Source of the DNA: an uncultured Desulfobacterales bacterium
GTDB lineage: Bacteria; Desulfobacterota; Desulfobacteria; Desulfobacterales; JAHEIW01
Reading direction: 5' to 3'
DNA length: 64,000 nucleotides
NCBI GenBank assembly: GCA_947259495.1
Contig: CAMYLV010000001.1
Location: 96,670-160,669 of the forward strand
This document shows positions 1 to 7,650 of the stretch, one piece after another. The notes beneath the pieces were generated by a model, which ran no database searches, was not told the origin of the DNA, and saw only the letters and a list, made by a program, of their open reading frames with translations. Every line of letters begins with the position of its first letter. Within the stretch, counting starts at the first letter, position 1. Position numbers and translations under genes: made by a program.

Positions 1-1
1 G

Positions 2-199
2 AAGGTCTCACTGCTCAAAGATGAAAAACTGGACGACAGTTTTGTGAGTGAAAATGTTGAGGGCCTGACCATTAAGATTGAAACCGCACCCGGCAAAAAA
101 TGTGAACGCTGCTGGGTCCATGAGACCTCCGTTGGTTCTGATAGCACGCAACCGTCCATTTGCGAGCGTTGCCAGAAAGCGTTATCCGAAATTTCATAA
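2..199 (+). CDS. ileS: Isoleucyl-tRNA synthetase, C-terminal fragment (cut by window edge)
   Basis: Frame 2 is open from the window edge to a TAA at 197-199, giving 65 residues. The tail has the paired cysteines CERCW and CERC, 23 residues apart. This is the C-terminal zinc finger of bacterial IleRS (the zf-FPG/IleRS family), which charges tRNA-Ile in the cytoplasm. The next gene on the same strand is lspA; ileS-lspA is a common bacterial arrangement and supports the call. The rest of the enzyme lies outside the window. Confidence 0.85.
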   Translation, partial: KVSLLKDEKLDDSFVSENVEGLTIKIETAPGKKCERCWVHETSVGSDSTQPSICERCQKALSEIS

Positions 200-200
200 A

Positions 201-328
201 AGGTTCAGGGTTCAGAGTTCCAAAGGTTCGGGGGTTAGATAGCAGCAGATAAGGTCAGCTGAAAGAGGACAGCAACTTGCCGCCGCAACCCCAAAACCCT
301 GAACGCAGAACCCAGAACCCGCTAACCC
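201..328. repeat. Inverted, internally periodic repeat (GGTTCAG unit)
   Basis: The ileS-lspA gap is filled by a left arm (201-240) of loosely repeated GGTTCAG-like heptamers and a right arm (285-328) built of the complement, CCCTGAAC and CAGAACCC. The arms can pair imperfectly around a spacer of about 45 bp. It has no coding potential. It resembles the other periodic inverted arrays at 36.4, 50.4, 54.7 and 56.4 kb in design but not in sequence. Confidence 0.6.
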
Positions 329-342
329 AATAAAACGAAGAC

Positions 343-828
343 ATGCTGAAAAACAAATATATCAAGCTGGCAGTAATCGCCGGAGGGATAATTTTACTAG
401 ATCAGTTCACCAAAGCCCTCATCCTGCGCTACCTGCCCTTAAACACAACGATTCCGGTTATTGGCGGGTTTTTTAACCTCACCCACATTTACAATCCAGG
501 CGGCGCCTTTGGGCTTTTGGCGAACCTGAGCCCGACGCTGCGAAGCATTATTTTTCTTTTTGTATCGTCCCTGGCAGTCGGTTTGATTTTTTATTTCTAC
601 AAAAAGACACCGACTCAATATGCCTGGCTGGCGGCAGCGTTCGCCCTGATCTTTGGTGGTGCCGTCGGCAATCTGATCGATCGAATCCGGTTTGGAATGG
701 TGATCGATTTTCTGGACTTTTATCTGGGCAACCTGCACTGGCCCGCATTTAATGTTGCCGACAGTGCAATTTCCATCGGTATCGGCATATTTCTATACCA
801 CCTCGTGTTCAAAAAAATGCCGGAATAG
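343..828 (+). CDS. lspA: Lipoprotein signal peptidase (signal peptidase II)
   Basis: Aspartyl protease of the inner membrane that removes signal peptides from diacylated prolipoproteins, ahead of N-acylation. It has 161 residues, the usual family size, with four predicted membrane segments. The family motifs are present: DQFTKALIL near residue 20, NPGGAFGLL near 51, GNLIDRIRFGMVIDF near 110 (first catalytic Asp) and FNVADSAISIG near 137 (second catalytic Asp). The ATG at 343 has only a weak upstream GAAG. It follows ileS. Its substrates probably include the lipobox proteins in this window at 7651, 31561, 50617 and 61258. Confidence 0.95.
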   Translation: MLKNKYIKLAVIAGGIILLDQFTKALILRYLPLNTTIPVIGGFFNLTHIYNPGGAFGLLANLSPTLRSIIFLFVSSLAVGLIFYFYKKTPTQYAWLAAAFALIFGGAVGNLIDRIRFGMVIDFLDFYLGNLHWPAFNVADSAISIGIGIFLYHLVFKKMPE

Positions 829-869
829 GCCCGGGTATCCGGCAACAAACAACAGACAACCTTCGCGTG

Positions 870-2582
870 ATGCCTGAAATAAGCCATCAATTGCTGCACA
901 AGTATTTAAAGGATTTGGCAGGCGACCCCGAAAAGCAATTTGCACCTGTGTATCTTCTTTTTGGTGAGGAACTACTGGTCAAAACTGCTTATGCCGAGCT
1001 TCTGGATGCGCTGCTTCCGGAAGTGAACCGCAGTGCAAATTATGATCCGATGGAAGGGGCAGGTGAGAATATCTATGATGTGATTGAACGGGTCAACACG
1101 TTTTCCCTTATGCCCGGTACCAAGGTGGTCGCGTTGCTGGAATCGAGAATATTTTATACCACGCAGGATAAAACCCGCTTGATAGAAAATTCGAAAAAAG
1201 CATATGATGATGACAATAAAAGTAAGGCGGCCAAATACTTATTAAGTCTGATGGGCAATTTAAGCCTGTCGTTTGAGGATGTTGATCGATCGAATCGCAA
1301 AAAAACGTTAACGTTTGCGTCTGACCTGATTCAAAGCGATGACTGGTTGGACGACCTTGTCGAATATTGCCGGCAAAATCAGCTGGACATACCGGGACCG
1401 GCAGACCATCCCGGGGCACTGCAAAAAGCGGTCAAAAAAGGCTTTCCGCGAAACAATCATTTGGTTATTACCACCGATGTGGTCAACAAGCGTCTGGGCC
1501 TGTATAAGGTGTTGAAGAACCAAGGGGTGGTCGTTGACTGCCGGGTTCCCAAAGGAGATCGCCGGGCAGACCGGATGGCGCAGGAAGATGTTCTACGCCA
1601 AAAGATGGCAGAAGTCCTCAAGCCGGTTAATAAAAAAGTGGACGAAAGTGCTTATGCGGCGCTGCTGGATATGACCGGCTTTGATCTGAGAACATTTTGC
1701 GGCAACCTCGAGAAATTAGTCGACTACGTCGGTCAACGAAATACCATAACGGTAAAAGATGTCACCTCGGTTTTGAAACGCACCAAACAGGACCCGATCT
1801 ATGATTTGACCAATGCCATTGCAGACCGGCAGGTTTCAAAAACTCTTTTTTTTGTGAATACCCTTCTGGCCGGTGGATTTCATCCCTTGCAGGTTTTGGC
1901 CGCCATCGTCAATCAGATCAGAAAATTGCTTCTGGCCAAGGATTATACCACAAGCCCTGAAGCAAAAGGCTGGCATGCCGGCATTTCATACAATGTTTTT
2001 CAGCAAAATATGATGCCGTCAATCCTGGCCTATGATCAATCATTACGCCAGACGCTTGAAAAATGGGAACATGCCGAATTCAGTGCCGAAGATGTCGATA
2101 ACGTGGCCGTCCGGGGTAAAGGAAAGGAAAAAAAGAAGATTAAAACCGATTTAATGCTTGCCAGGAATCCTAAAAATGTATATCCGGTTTACCAGCTGTT
2201 AAAAAAATCAGCGCACTTTTCGAAAACAGAACTAATGGCCGCCGTTGGCTACTTGAACGAAACCGATGTTCAGCTCAAAACAAGCAGCCAGGATCCCAAA
2301 CTTATTTTGGAAAGGCTAGTTCTCAGGATTTGTAATCCTCAAAATATATTTTTGGCTGATCAGGAGCAGGGGCGAATGGGCTTTTTTAGACAGCAGGAAG
2401 AGCGTCTGGCCGTGCGGTTTATTGCCTGGCGGTACGAGAAGTTGGGCAAACCGATTCCCGATATGGTCGAGCTCAAAATCCAGGCATCCAAAATAGTAGC
2501 GGAAGCCCATCGGATTGCCCGCGAACGTGGACGAAATGTTGTTGCCATTATAAAAGATTTGGTGAATGATATAAAAAAATAA
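870..2582 (+). CDS. holA: DNA polymerase III delta subunit (HolA), long form with C-terminal extension
   Basis: The clamp-loader delta subunit opens the beta clamp during replication. The N-terminus (FAPVYLLFGEELLV) and the middle segment (DPIYDLTNAIADRQ...LLAGGFHPLQVLAAI) are typical of the HolA family. At about 570 residues it is much longer than E. coli HolA (343). It has charged insertions around residues 100-170 and 345-440 (including KGKEKKKIK). After the usual HolA end (LERLVLRIC) comes an extra tail of about 70 residues. GTG at 867 and ATG at 870 are both possible starts; ATG is chosen. Neither has a clear ribosome site. An in-frame ATG at 2376 has an AGGAGC-like sequence upstream. 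Confidence 0.85.
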   Translation: MPEISHQLLHKYLKDLAGDPEKQFAPVYLLFGEELLVKTAYAELLDALLPEVNRSANYDPMEGAGENIYDVIERVNTFSLMPGTKVVALLESRIFYTTQDKTRLIENSKKAYDDDNKSKAAKYLLSLMGNLSLSFEDVDRSNRKKTLTFASDLIQSDDWLDDLVEYCRQNQLDIPGPADHPGALQKAVKKGFPRNNHLVITTDVVNKRLGLYKVLKNQGVVVDCRVPKGDRRADRMAQEDVLRQKMAEVLKPVNKKVDESAYAALLDMTGFDLRTFCGNLEKLVDYVGQRNTITVKDVTSVLKRTKQDPIYDLTNAIADRQVSKTLFFVNTLLAGGFHPLQVLAAIVNQIRKLLLAKDYTTSPEAKGWHAGISYNVFQQNMMPSILAYDQSLRQTLEKWEHAEFSAEDVDNVAVRGKGKEKKKIKTDLMLARNPKNVYPVYQLLKKSAHFSKTELMAAVGYLNETDVQLKTSSQDPKLILERLVLRICNPQNIFLADQEQGRMGFFRQQEERLAVRFIAWRYEKLGKPIPDMVELKIQASKIVAEAHRIARERGRNVVAIIKDLVNDIKK

Positions 2583-2664
2583 TTGGGTTGATCTTTTTTT
2601 AATTTCAAACACTCATTTTAGATTCAGTTTCATTTTTAAGCAAAATCAACTTCAGGAGGACATC

Positions 2665-2931
2665 ATGATGGCGGATGAGTGGGTAGAACAGCTAACCTGC
2701 GCCATACAATGCAATCGATGCGATCAGAAAATGGGAGCCGATGAGCAGCGGATTTTATCGGTTTATGATCATCGGGCCATTTGTATGGACTGTAAAAGAC
2801 AAGAGGAGCAGCGACCGGACTATGAAGAGGTATCCAAACAGATGATCGGGCAATGTTTGATAGATACGGAGATGAAATGGGGGGACCCGCAGGGATACTG
2901 TTATCATCACTTCTACCCCTTTAAATGCTAA
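2665..2931 (+). CDS. Small cysteine-rich zinc-ribbon-like protein
   Basis: Not assigned to a named family. It has 88 residues, with a strong ribosome site (CAGGAGGA, 2653-2660) before ATG 2665 (second ATG at 2668). Cysteines occur as CAIQCNRC near the start and ICMDC in the middle, a likely zinc-binding pair, and further Cys/His residues lie at the end (GYCYHHFYPFKC). There is no signal peptide or membrane segment, so it is probably cytoplasmic and metal-binding. Its last 4 bases overlap the 3' end of the convergent aldo/keto reductase gene. Confidence 0.7.
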   Translation: MMADEWVEQLTCAIQCNRCDQKMGADEQRILSVYDHRAICMDCKRQEEQRPDYEEVSKQMIGQCLIDTEMKWGDPQGYCYHHFYPFKC

Positions 2932-3887
2932 AAATTCCACATGACCGGATTTTCATCCAGATAATCGGTAACGCCGCGCCCGATTTCATCTATATCGGCC
3001 AGATCTTGCTCCGATAACGAAATTACGCCTGCCGCTGCGTTCCCGGCGGCCTGATCGGCATTGCGGGCGCCTGCAATTGCACAGGTACCCGCATGTGAAA
3101 TGACCCAGCCTAAGGCCAACTGGCCCAGTGTAACACCCTTTTGCTTTGCAATCGGGAGCAACCTGGAGAGCGCTTCCTGTATGCGGGCATACATTTCCGG
3201 CTGAAACAGCTTGTTCTTTGCGCGGACATCGCCCTTCTCAAAAATGTGATCCGGCCCGAATTTTCCCGTCAAAAATCCCTGCGCCATGGGCGAGTAAGCC
3301 AGGATTGTGATTTTATTTTCGGCACAAAATGGCATGATATCTTTTTCCACGTGCCGCCAGAACAGGGAATACGGGGGTTGCAGACTGTCAATTCGGCCGT
3401 ATTGAAGCGCCTCCTGCAGCTGGGTGCGTGAAAAGTTTGATACGCCAATGGAGCGGATTTTTCCCTGCTCCTTTAGTGCATTCAGAGCGTTCATCGTATC
3501 TGCGATGGGCACTTCATCGAAACCGAATGAACCCGAGGGCCAGTGGATTTGATAAAGGTCGATATAATCCGTCCGCAGGTTTTTGAGCGAGCGGCCGCAG
3601 GATTCCAGGACCTGGTCGTATTTTAGATGGTTCGCAAAAACCTTGGTGGCATAAATTACCTTGTCGCGGATATCTGATATCGCCGATGCCAGTATTTGCT
3701 CAGAATGTCCTTTGCCGTAAGCTTCGGCCGTGTCGAAAGTGGTGATGCCGGCTTCATATGCAGCTCGAATCGCGCTGGTTGTTTTTTTATCATCGATTCC
3801 CACCCACATCTCCTTGCCGGCCTGCCAGAGACCCATGATGATCGACGAGATTTGGATGCCCGATTCCCCCAACAGGCGCTGTTTCAT
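2928..3887 (-). CDS. Aldo/keto reductase
   Basis: NAD(P)H-dependent oxidoreductase of the aldo/keto reductase superfamily (TIM barrel), about 319 residues. The catalytic set is visible: Asp and Tyr in FDTAEAYGKG, Lys in IYATKVF and His in YQIHWPSG. The C-terminal segment IAGARNADQAAGNA matches the cofactor phosphate-binding region. The ATG at 3887 is chosen because GGAGG sits 5 bases upstream; an ATG at 3899 overlaps that site. Sequence alone does not give the substrate. It is divergent from the acyl-CoA dehydrogenase gene. Confidence 0.85.
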   Translation of the reverse strand: MKQRLLGESGIQISSIIMGLWQAGKEMWVGIDDKKTTSAIRAAYEAGITTFDTAEAYGKGHSEQILASAISDIRDKVIYATKVFANHLKYDQVLESCGRSLKNLRTDYIDLYQIHWPSGSFGFDEVPIADTMNALNALKEQGKIRSIGVSNFSRTQLQEALQYGRIDSLQPPYSLFWRHVEKDIMPFCAENKITILAYSPMAQGFLTGKFGPDHIFEKGDVRAKNKLFQPEMYARIQEALSRLLPIAKQKGVTLGQLALGWVISHAGTCAIAGARNADQAAGNAAAGVISLSEQDLADIDEIGRGVTDYLDENPVMWNF

Positions 3888-4264
3888 ATTTTCCTCCATT
3901 TCTAAGGTGTCAAAAAGACTTCATCAAGCGCACCTATAGCCGTTTAAATCATTTTAACCACTTAAGGATGAAAAACAAGAAATGCCATCCTTGATCGCTG
4001 AGATGGGTTGCTCTTTTTCTATTCGGTACTTATCATAAAGCAGATATTTTATTGGGTAATCTTATCGCGCAAGTTTTGCGCTCCGCATGGGACGGCTGGA
4101 AATTATAATATCTAGTCCAGCAAAAAGCACGGTCCTTGGGAAATCTTCACGCCGCTTTATCGCCATTGCTTAAGGCCGAAATAGCGGCGTGCAAAATTTG
4201 GACTATCGCCTTTGGCCGTTACAGGCAAGCGATGGGCAACCTAAACCAAAGCGGGAGCAACGGT
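3888..4264. other. Divergent intergenic region with a short hairpin
   Basis: 377 bp between the aldo/keto reductase and the acyl-CoA dehydrogenase must hold both promoters. No convincing sigma-70 pair was found. An inverted repeat, AAGGATG at about 3965 and CATCCTT at about 3986, is the only clear structure and could be an operator or a hairpin in the leader. Confidence 0.35.
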
Positions 4265-5431
4265 ATGGCGCCAGACGAAAATGTTGATTTTTACGAGATC
4301 GACGCGCTACTCAGCAAACGAGAGAAAACCGTCAGGGATACGGTTCGAGAATTTGTAAATCGAGAATGCATGCCCGTCATCGCTGAGCACTTTGATAAGG
4401 GAACCTTTCCCGTGCAGCTGATACCCCGGATTGCCGAGCTGGGTCTGTTTGGGGTTCATGTGGATGGTTACGGCTGTAACCAGAGTAGCCATACCGTTTA
4501 CGGTCTTATCTGTCAGGAATTGAGCCGTTGTGATAGCGGTTTAAGGGCGATGTTTTCGGTTCAAAATTCCCTGGTGATGTTTCCGATTTACAAATTCGGC
4601 TCTGACAAACAGCGCGAAAAATGGCTGCCTGAAATGGTTCAGGGGAGCGTTATCGGTTGTTTTGGTCTGTCTGAGCCGGGCTTTGGCTCAAACCCTGGCG
4701 GAATGGAAACGCGAGCCCAAGAGAATAAAAGGGGCTTTGTTCTGAATGGCAAAAAAATGTGGATTACCAATGGTACGATTGCAAAGGTGGCCATTATCTG
4801 GGCAAAATTAGATGGAGAAATCAGGGGTTTTCTGGTGGAAACCGACAGACCCGGGTTTCGCGCTACACCGATCCAGCGTAAATTTTCCTATCGTACATCC
4901 CCCACAGCCCTAATCGATTTAAAAGACTGCACGATTGACGCGAATAACATTTTGCCGGGTGCCAAAGGCCTTAAACCCATTTTTGAATGCCTCAATTTTG
5001 CCAGATATGGAGTTGCCTGCGGTGCGGTTGGATCGGCTATTTCCTGCTATCAGGCTGCCAGAACATTTGCCCTTAGCCGGGAAGTATTCGATCGAGCGAT
5101 TGCCGGATATCAGCTGGTTCAAGATCGCCTGGTCCGCATGCTGGTCGAAATCACCAAGGCGCAGTTAATTAATTATCATCTGGGACGGCTGCTGGATGCT
5201 CACCAGGCCCGTGCGGCCCAAATATCGCTGGCGAAAATGAATAATGTGCATGAAGCCATTAAAATAGCCCACATTGCGCGTGATATCCTCGGAGCGCGCG
5301 GTATCCTGGCCGACCACCAGGTCATCCGTCATTTATGCGACCTGGAGGCGATCAGTGCCCTGGAGGGAACGGCCAGTATGCATACACTTGTGCTCGGTCA
5401 GGACATTACGGGTATCTCGGCATTCACCTAA
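4265..5431 (+). CDS. Acyl-CoA dehydrogenase, glutaryl-CoA dehydrogenase-like
   Basis: FAD enzyme that oxidises acyl-CoA to enoyl-CoA, passing electrons to ETF. Family features include FSVQNSLVMFPI, FGLSEPGFGSNPGG (flavin/acyl binding), GKKMWITNG, FSYRTSPTALI, and a C-terminal LEGTASMHTLVLGQDITG whose Glu sits where the catalytic base lies in glutaryl-CoA dehydrogenases. The open frame extends back to a TTG at 4136, but ATG 4265 has GGGAG (4253-4257) at good spacing and gives 388 residues, the usual length. Whether it decarboxylates glutaryl-CoA or is a non-decarboxylating form used by anaerobes cannot be told by eye. Confidence 0.85.
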   Translation: MAPDENVDFYEIDALLSKREKTVRDTVREFVNRECMPVIAEHFDKGTFPVQLIPRIAELGLFGVHVDGYGCNQSSHTVYGLICQELSRCDSGLRAMFSVQNSLVMFPIYKFGSDKQREKWLPEMVQGSVIGCFGLSEPGFGSNPGGMETRAQENKRGFVLNGKKMWITNGTIAKVAIIWAKLDGEIRGFLVETDRPGFRATPIQRKFSYRTSPTALIDLKDCTIDANNILPGAKGLKPIFECLNFARYGVACGAVGSAISCYQAARTFALSREVFDRAIAGYQLVQDRLVRMLVEITKAQLINYHLGRLLDAHQARAAQISLAKMNNVHEAIKIAHIARDILGARGILADHQVIRHLCDLEAISALEGTASMHTLVLGQDITGISAFT

Positions 5432-5499
5432 AATTATTAATTATTTCCCAATTACACTGCTGAAAAACACGTTTTGAAATTAATGACAGGAGTATTTTT

Positions 5500-6063
5500 A
5501 TGAAAAAGGTCAAACTAGGGCCCCAGACGTTACTTTATCCGATGCCGGCGGTTTTGGTCGGTGCGCAGGTGAAGGGAAAGCCGAACTTTATGACGGCTGC
5601 CTGGTGCGGTATTGTTGCATCAACGCCACCGGCGATTTCGGTGGCCTTGCGGCCGGCAAGATACACGCTTGATGGCATTTCGGCAAACAACACCTTCTCT
5701 GTCAACGTACCGTCTGCAGACCTGGTTGAAAAAGTTGACTATTGCGGTATCTATTCAGGTCATAAAGTCGACAAATCTCAAATTTTTAAGGTTGATTACG
5801 GTAAGCTCCATACCGCACCATTGATTCAAGAATGTCCGGTGAATTTAGAGTGTCAGGTGATCCACGCACTGGAGCTGGGCAGCCACATTCTATTCATCGG
5901 TGAAATTATCGAAACCTATGTCAACGAAAATTGTTGGACTGATGACAAAGCAGACCCCGCAAAGATTGATCCGTTAATATACTCAACTGTTGCCCGGCAA
6001 TACCAGCGACTGGGAGAGGTTGTTGGTCGGGCCTGGGAAGTGGGCAAGAAAGTTAAAAGTTAG
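5500..6063 (+). CDS. Flavin reductase-like protein (flavoredoxin type)
   Basis: 187 residues of the FMN-binding split-barrel flavin reductase family. The N-terminal half has the FMN-site pattern (PNFMTAAWCGIVASTPPAIS, then ALRPARYT). Flavoredoxins of sulfate reducers are the closest named relatives I recall; they shuttle electrons in sulfur or general redox metabolism. AGGAG lies 9 bases before ATG 5500. It follows the acyl-CoA dehydrogenase by 68 bp on the same strand and may be co-transcribed with it. Confidence 0.8.
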   Translation: MKKVKLGPQTLLYPMPAVLVGAQVKGKPNFMTAAWCGIVASTPPAISVALRPARYTLDGISANNTFSVNVPSADLVEKVDYCGIYSGHKVDKSQIFKVDYGKLHTAPLIQECPVNLECQVIHALELGSHILFIGEIIETYVNENCWTDDKADPAKIDPLIYSTVARQYQRLGEVVGRAWEVGKKVKS

Positions 6064-6082
6064 GGACGAATCATCAAATTTC

Positions 6083-6140
6083 AGTTCTCAGAGGCCAGAT
6101 GACAGAAAACAGAAAACAGAAGGCAGAAAACAGAAGCAAG
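6083..6140. repeat. Periodic CAGAAAA-type tandem array
   Basis: Loosely repeated units of 7-8 bases (GACAGAAAA, CAGAAAA, CAGAAGG) run through 6083-6140. The same lexicon occurs at 50414-50524, where an inverted second arm is present. Here no second arm is visible and the array abuts another repeat at 6165. Confidence 0.55.
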
Positions 6141-6164
6141 AAGCCTCCGGCCTGTCCGCCTCTG

Positions 6165-6238
6165 GCGGGCTCGCCCATCGGGTGAAAATTAATGAGATAA
6201 AATGATTTTCATCCATTATACCTGATCGGTATTTTGTT
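6165..6238. repeat. Dispersed repeat B, copy 1
   Basis: About 70 bp sharing long matches with 10733-10810: GGCTCGCCC, then AAAATTAATGAGATAAAATG, then TCATCC, then TGATCGGTA and TTTGT. Both copies are intergenic and downstream of plus-strand genes. The block ATGAGATAAAATG-TTTTCAT is itself partly palindromic. Confidence 0.6.
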
Positions 6239-6270
6239 TTACGTCAATAATTTGCTTAACTTGTTGTCAT

Positions 6271-6373
6271 TATAGTGGTTGTAAAAAAACGTTCCGGTAT
6301 CCAAACGTTTTTTTCTACAACCACTTATACCGCAATTCCGTCATTTGAACATTATTATGGAAAGCGGTGAAAA
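6271..6373. repeat. Double-hairpin repeat A, copy 1 (full)
   Basis: First hairpin: AGTGGTTGTA, an A-run and ACGTT, then AACG with a T-run and TACAACCACT (6274-6326). Second half: TTATACCGC, TTCCG, GAACATTATTATGGAA and GCGGT (6326-6368), with GCGGT able to pair with ACCGC. The A-run/T-run stem would work as an intrinsic terminator in both directions. It ends about 60 bp before the J-domain gene. Confidence 0.75.
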
Positions 6374-6433
6374 CATAATCTAAACTTCTCATTAATTCAA
6401 GATTCAGGTACTTACAAGAGGGGGAAAAGAGGC

Positions 6434-7444
6434 GTGTATTTAGCCCGGAAAAACATCGGCGGTGTGCCCCATTATTATATCCGGGAATCCTACTGGGACG
6501 GTCATCATTATTTAAGTCGCGATCTATTTGATCTGGGAGCCGACCCGGGTGAGCATATTGTCTATCCGGGAGGGAACGCTTTTTATGTCGACCCGGCGAT
6601 TGAGGATCTCTTGGACGCACGTGGTGTATCCTTGCAGGAGGATGACCTTGAGGATATTTTCTGGCCATTTTTAGATCCCCGTATTCAGCACGCATTGGAG
6701 TATTTTCGCAATAGAGGCAAACGGTCGTCGCAGGCGCAGAAGCCCCATCGCGCGTCAGCCAAAACCGAGCTGCCGGTCCATATTTTCGACAAACGCCGAC
6801 TGCATTATTTAAAATTTGGTCGCATGGAGCAGGGGTATCTGTGGCTTATCCCGCAAAAGATGTTCAATATTGTGCGAAATAAATCCAGGGACGAAATTGA
6901 ACAGCAATTTGTGGACATGGAACGGCAATTAAATCCCCGGGAATATAAAGCCTATACCTATGTCATTTTTGATATCAATCGGTTCTTTTCTGAATCTTTT
7001 GCTGCAAAAAAGCCTCAGTTTTTAAAGCAAGGTGATATCGATGAATATTTTATTGCGGAAATCTGCAAATTGAATGGCGATCCCGCCTATTGGGCCGGCA
7101 TGACAGCCGACGGTTGGTTGCATGAATACTTAATCCGGTATGTATTCATGTTTTTTGATTACGATTTTGCCCCGCGGTCCTGGGTAGAAGATTACATCCG
7201 CAATTTCATCAACAGCCGGCGCTATTATCAACCGCAGTCCCAACACGATATGGTTACCATAAAAGAAGCCAGTTCCATTTTCGGTGAAACCGAAGGCACA
7301 CTCAAAAAAATGAGCAGACAGGAGCTGAGTCGATTTTTCCGGCGCAGAGCCCGGAAATTTCACCCGGACAAGGGCGGTGATCAAGAAAAGTTTGTTGAAT
7401 TAACCCGTGCATATGATGCGCTTTTGAGAACCAAAAAAGATTAG
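6434..7444 (+). CDS. J-domain (DnaJ-like) co-chaperone with unrecognised N-terminal region
   Basis: 336 residues starting at GTG 6434, preceded by GAGGGGG. The last 65 or so residues form a J domain with the invariant HPD motif (RKFHPDKGGDQEKF, near residue 310) and the helix-IV-like ending ELTRAYDALL. J domains stimulate Hsp70 (DnaK) ATPase. The domain is C-terminal, and there are no Gly/Phe or zinc-finger regions, so this is a class III J protein. The N-terminal 260 residues (aromatic-rich, starting YLARKNIGGVPHYYIRESYW) match no family I know and probably select the client. Confidence 0.8.
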   Translation: MYLARKNIGGVPHYYIRESYWDGHHYLSRDLFDLGADPGEHIVYPGGNAFYVDPAIEDLLDARGVSLQEDDLEDIFWPFLDPRIQHALEYFRNRGKRSSQAQKPHRASAKTELPVHIFDKRRLHYLKFGRMEQGYLWLIPQKMFNIVRNKSRDEIEQQFVDMERQLNPREYKAYTYVIFDINRFFSESFAAKKPQFLKQGDIDEYFIAEICKLNGDPAYWAGMTADGWLHEYLIRYVFMFFDYDFAPRSWVEDYIRNFINSRRYYQPQSQHDMVTIKEASSIFGETEGTLKKMSRQELSRFFRRRARKFHPDKGGDQEKFVELTRAYDALLRTKKD

Positions 7445-7650
7445 GCCCGAACGCTAATCGCCGGAATAAGCACATAGGTTGCAAGGCAAATAGTGCCCGG
7501 AACGACTCGGAAATGAATCCGATATACGAGAATAAAACCTGAGGTTTCAGGATCTTAATATTATCGCAATGCAGGGGCCAATCAGCCATCTTTTTTTAAA
7601 GGCGTTTTTTCAGCCGGCCCGCTTATTTTACACAGACTATTAGGTATTCG

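Noticed and set aside
201..328. CRISPR-like array
   Set aside because: Units are degenerate, have no constant spacer length and occur as inverted arms; there are no cas genes in the window.
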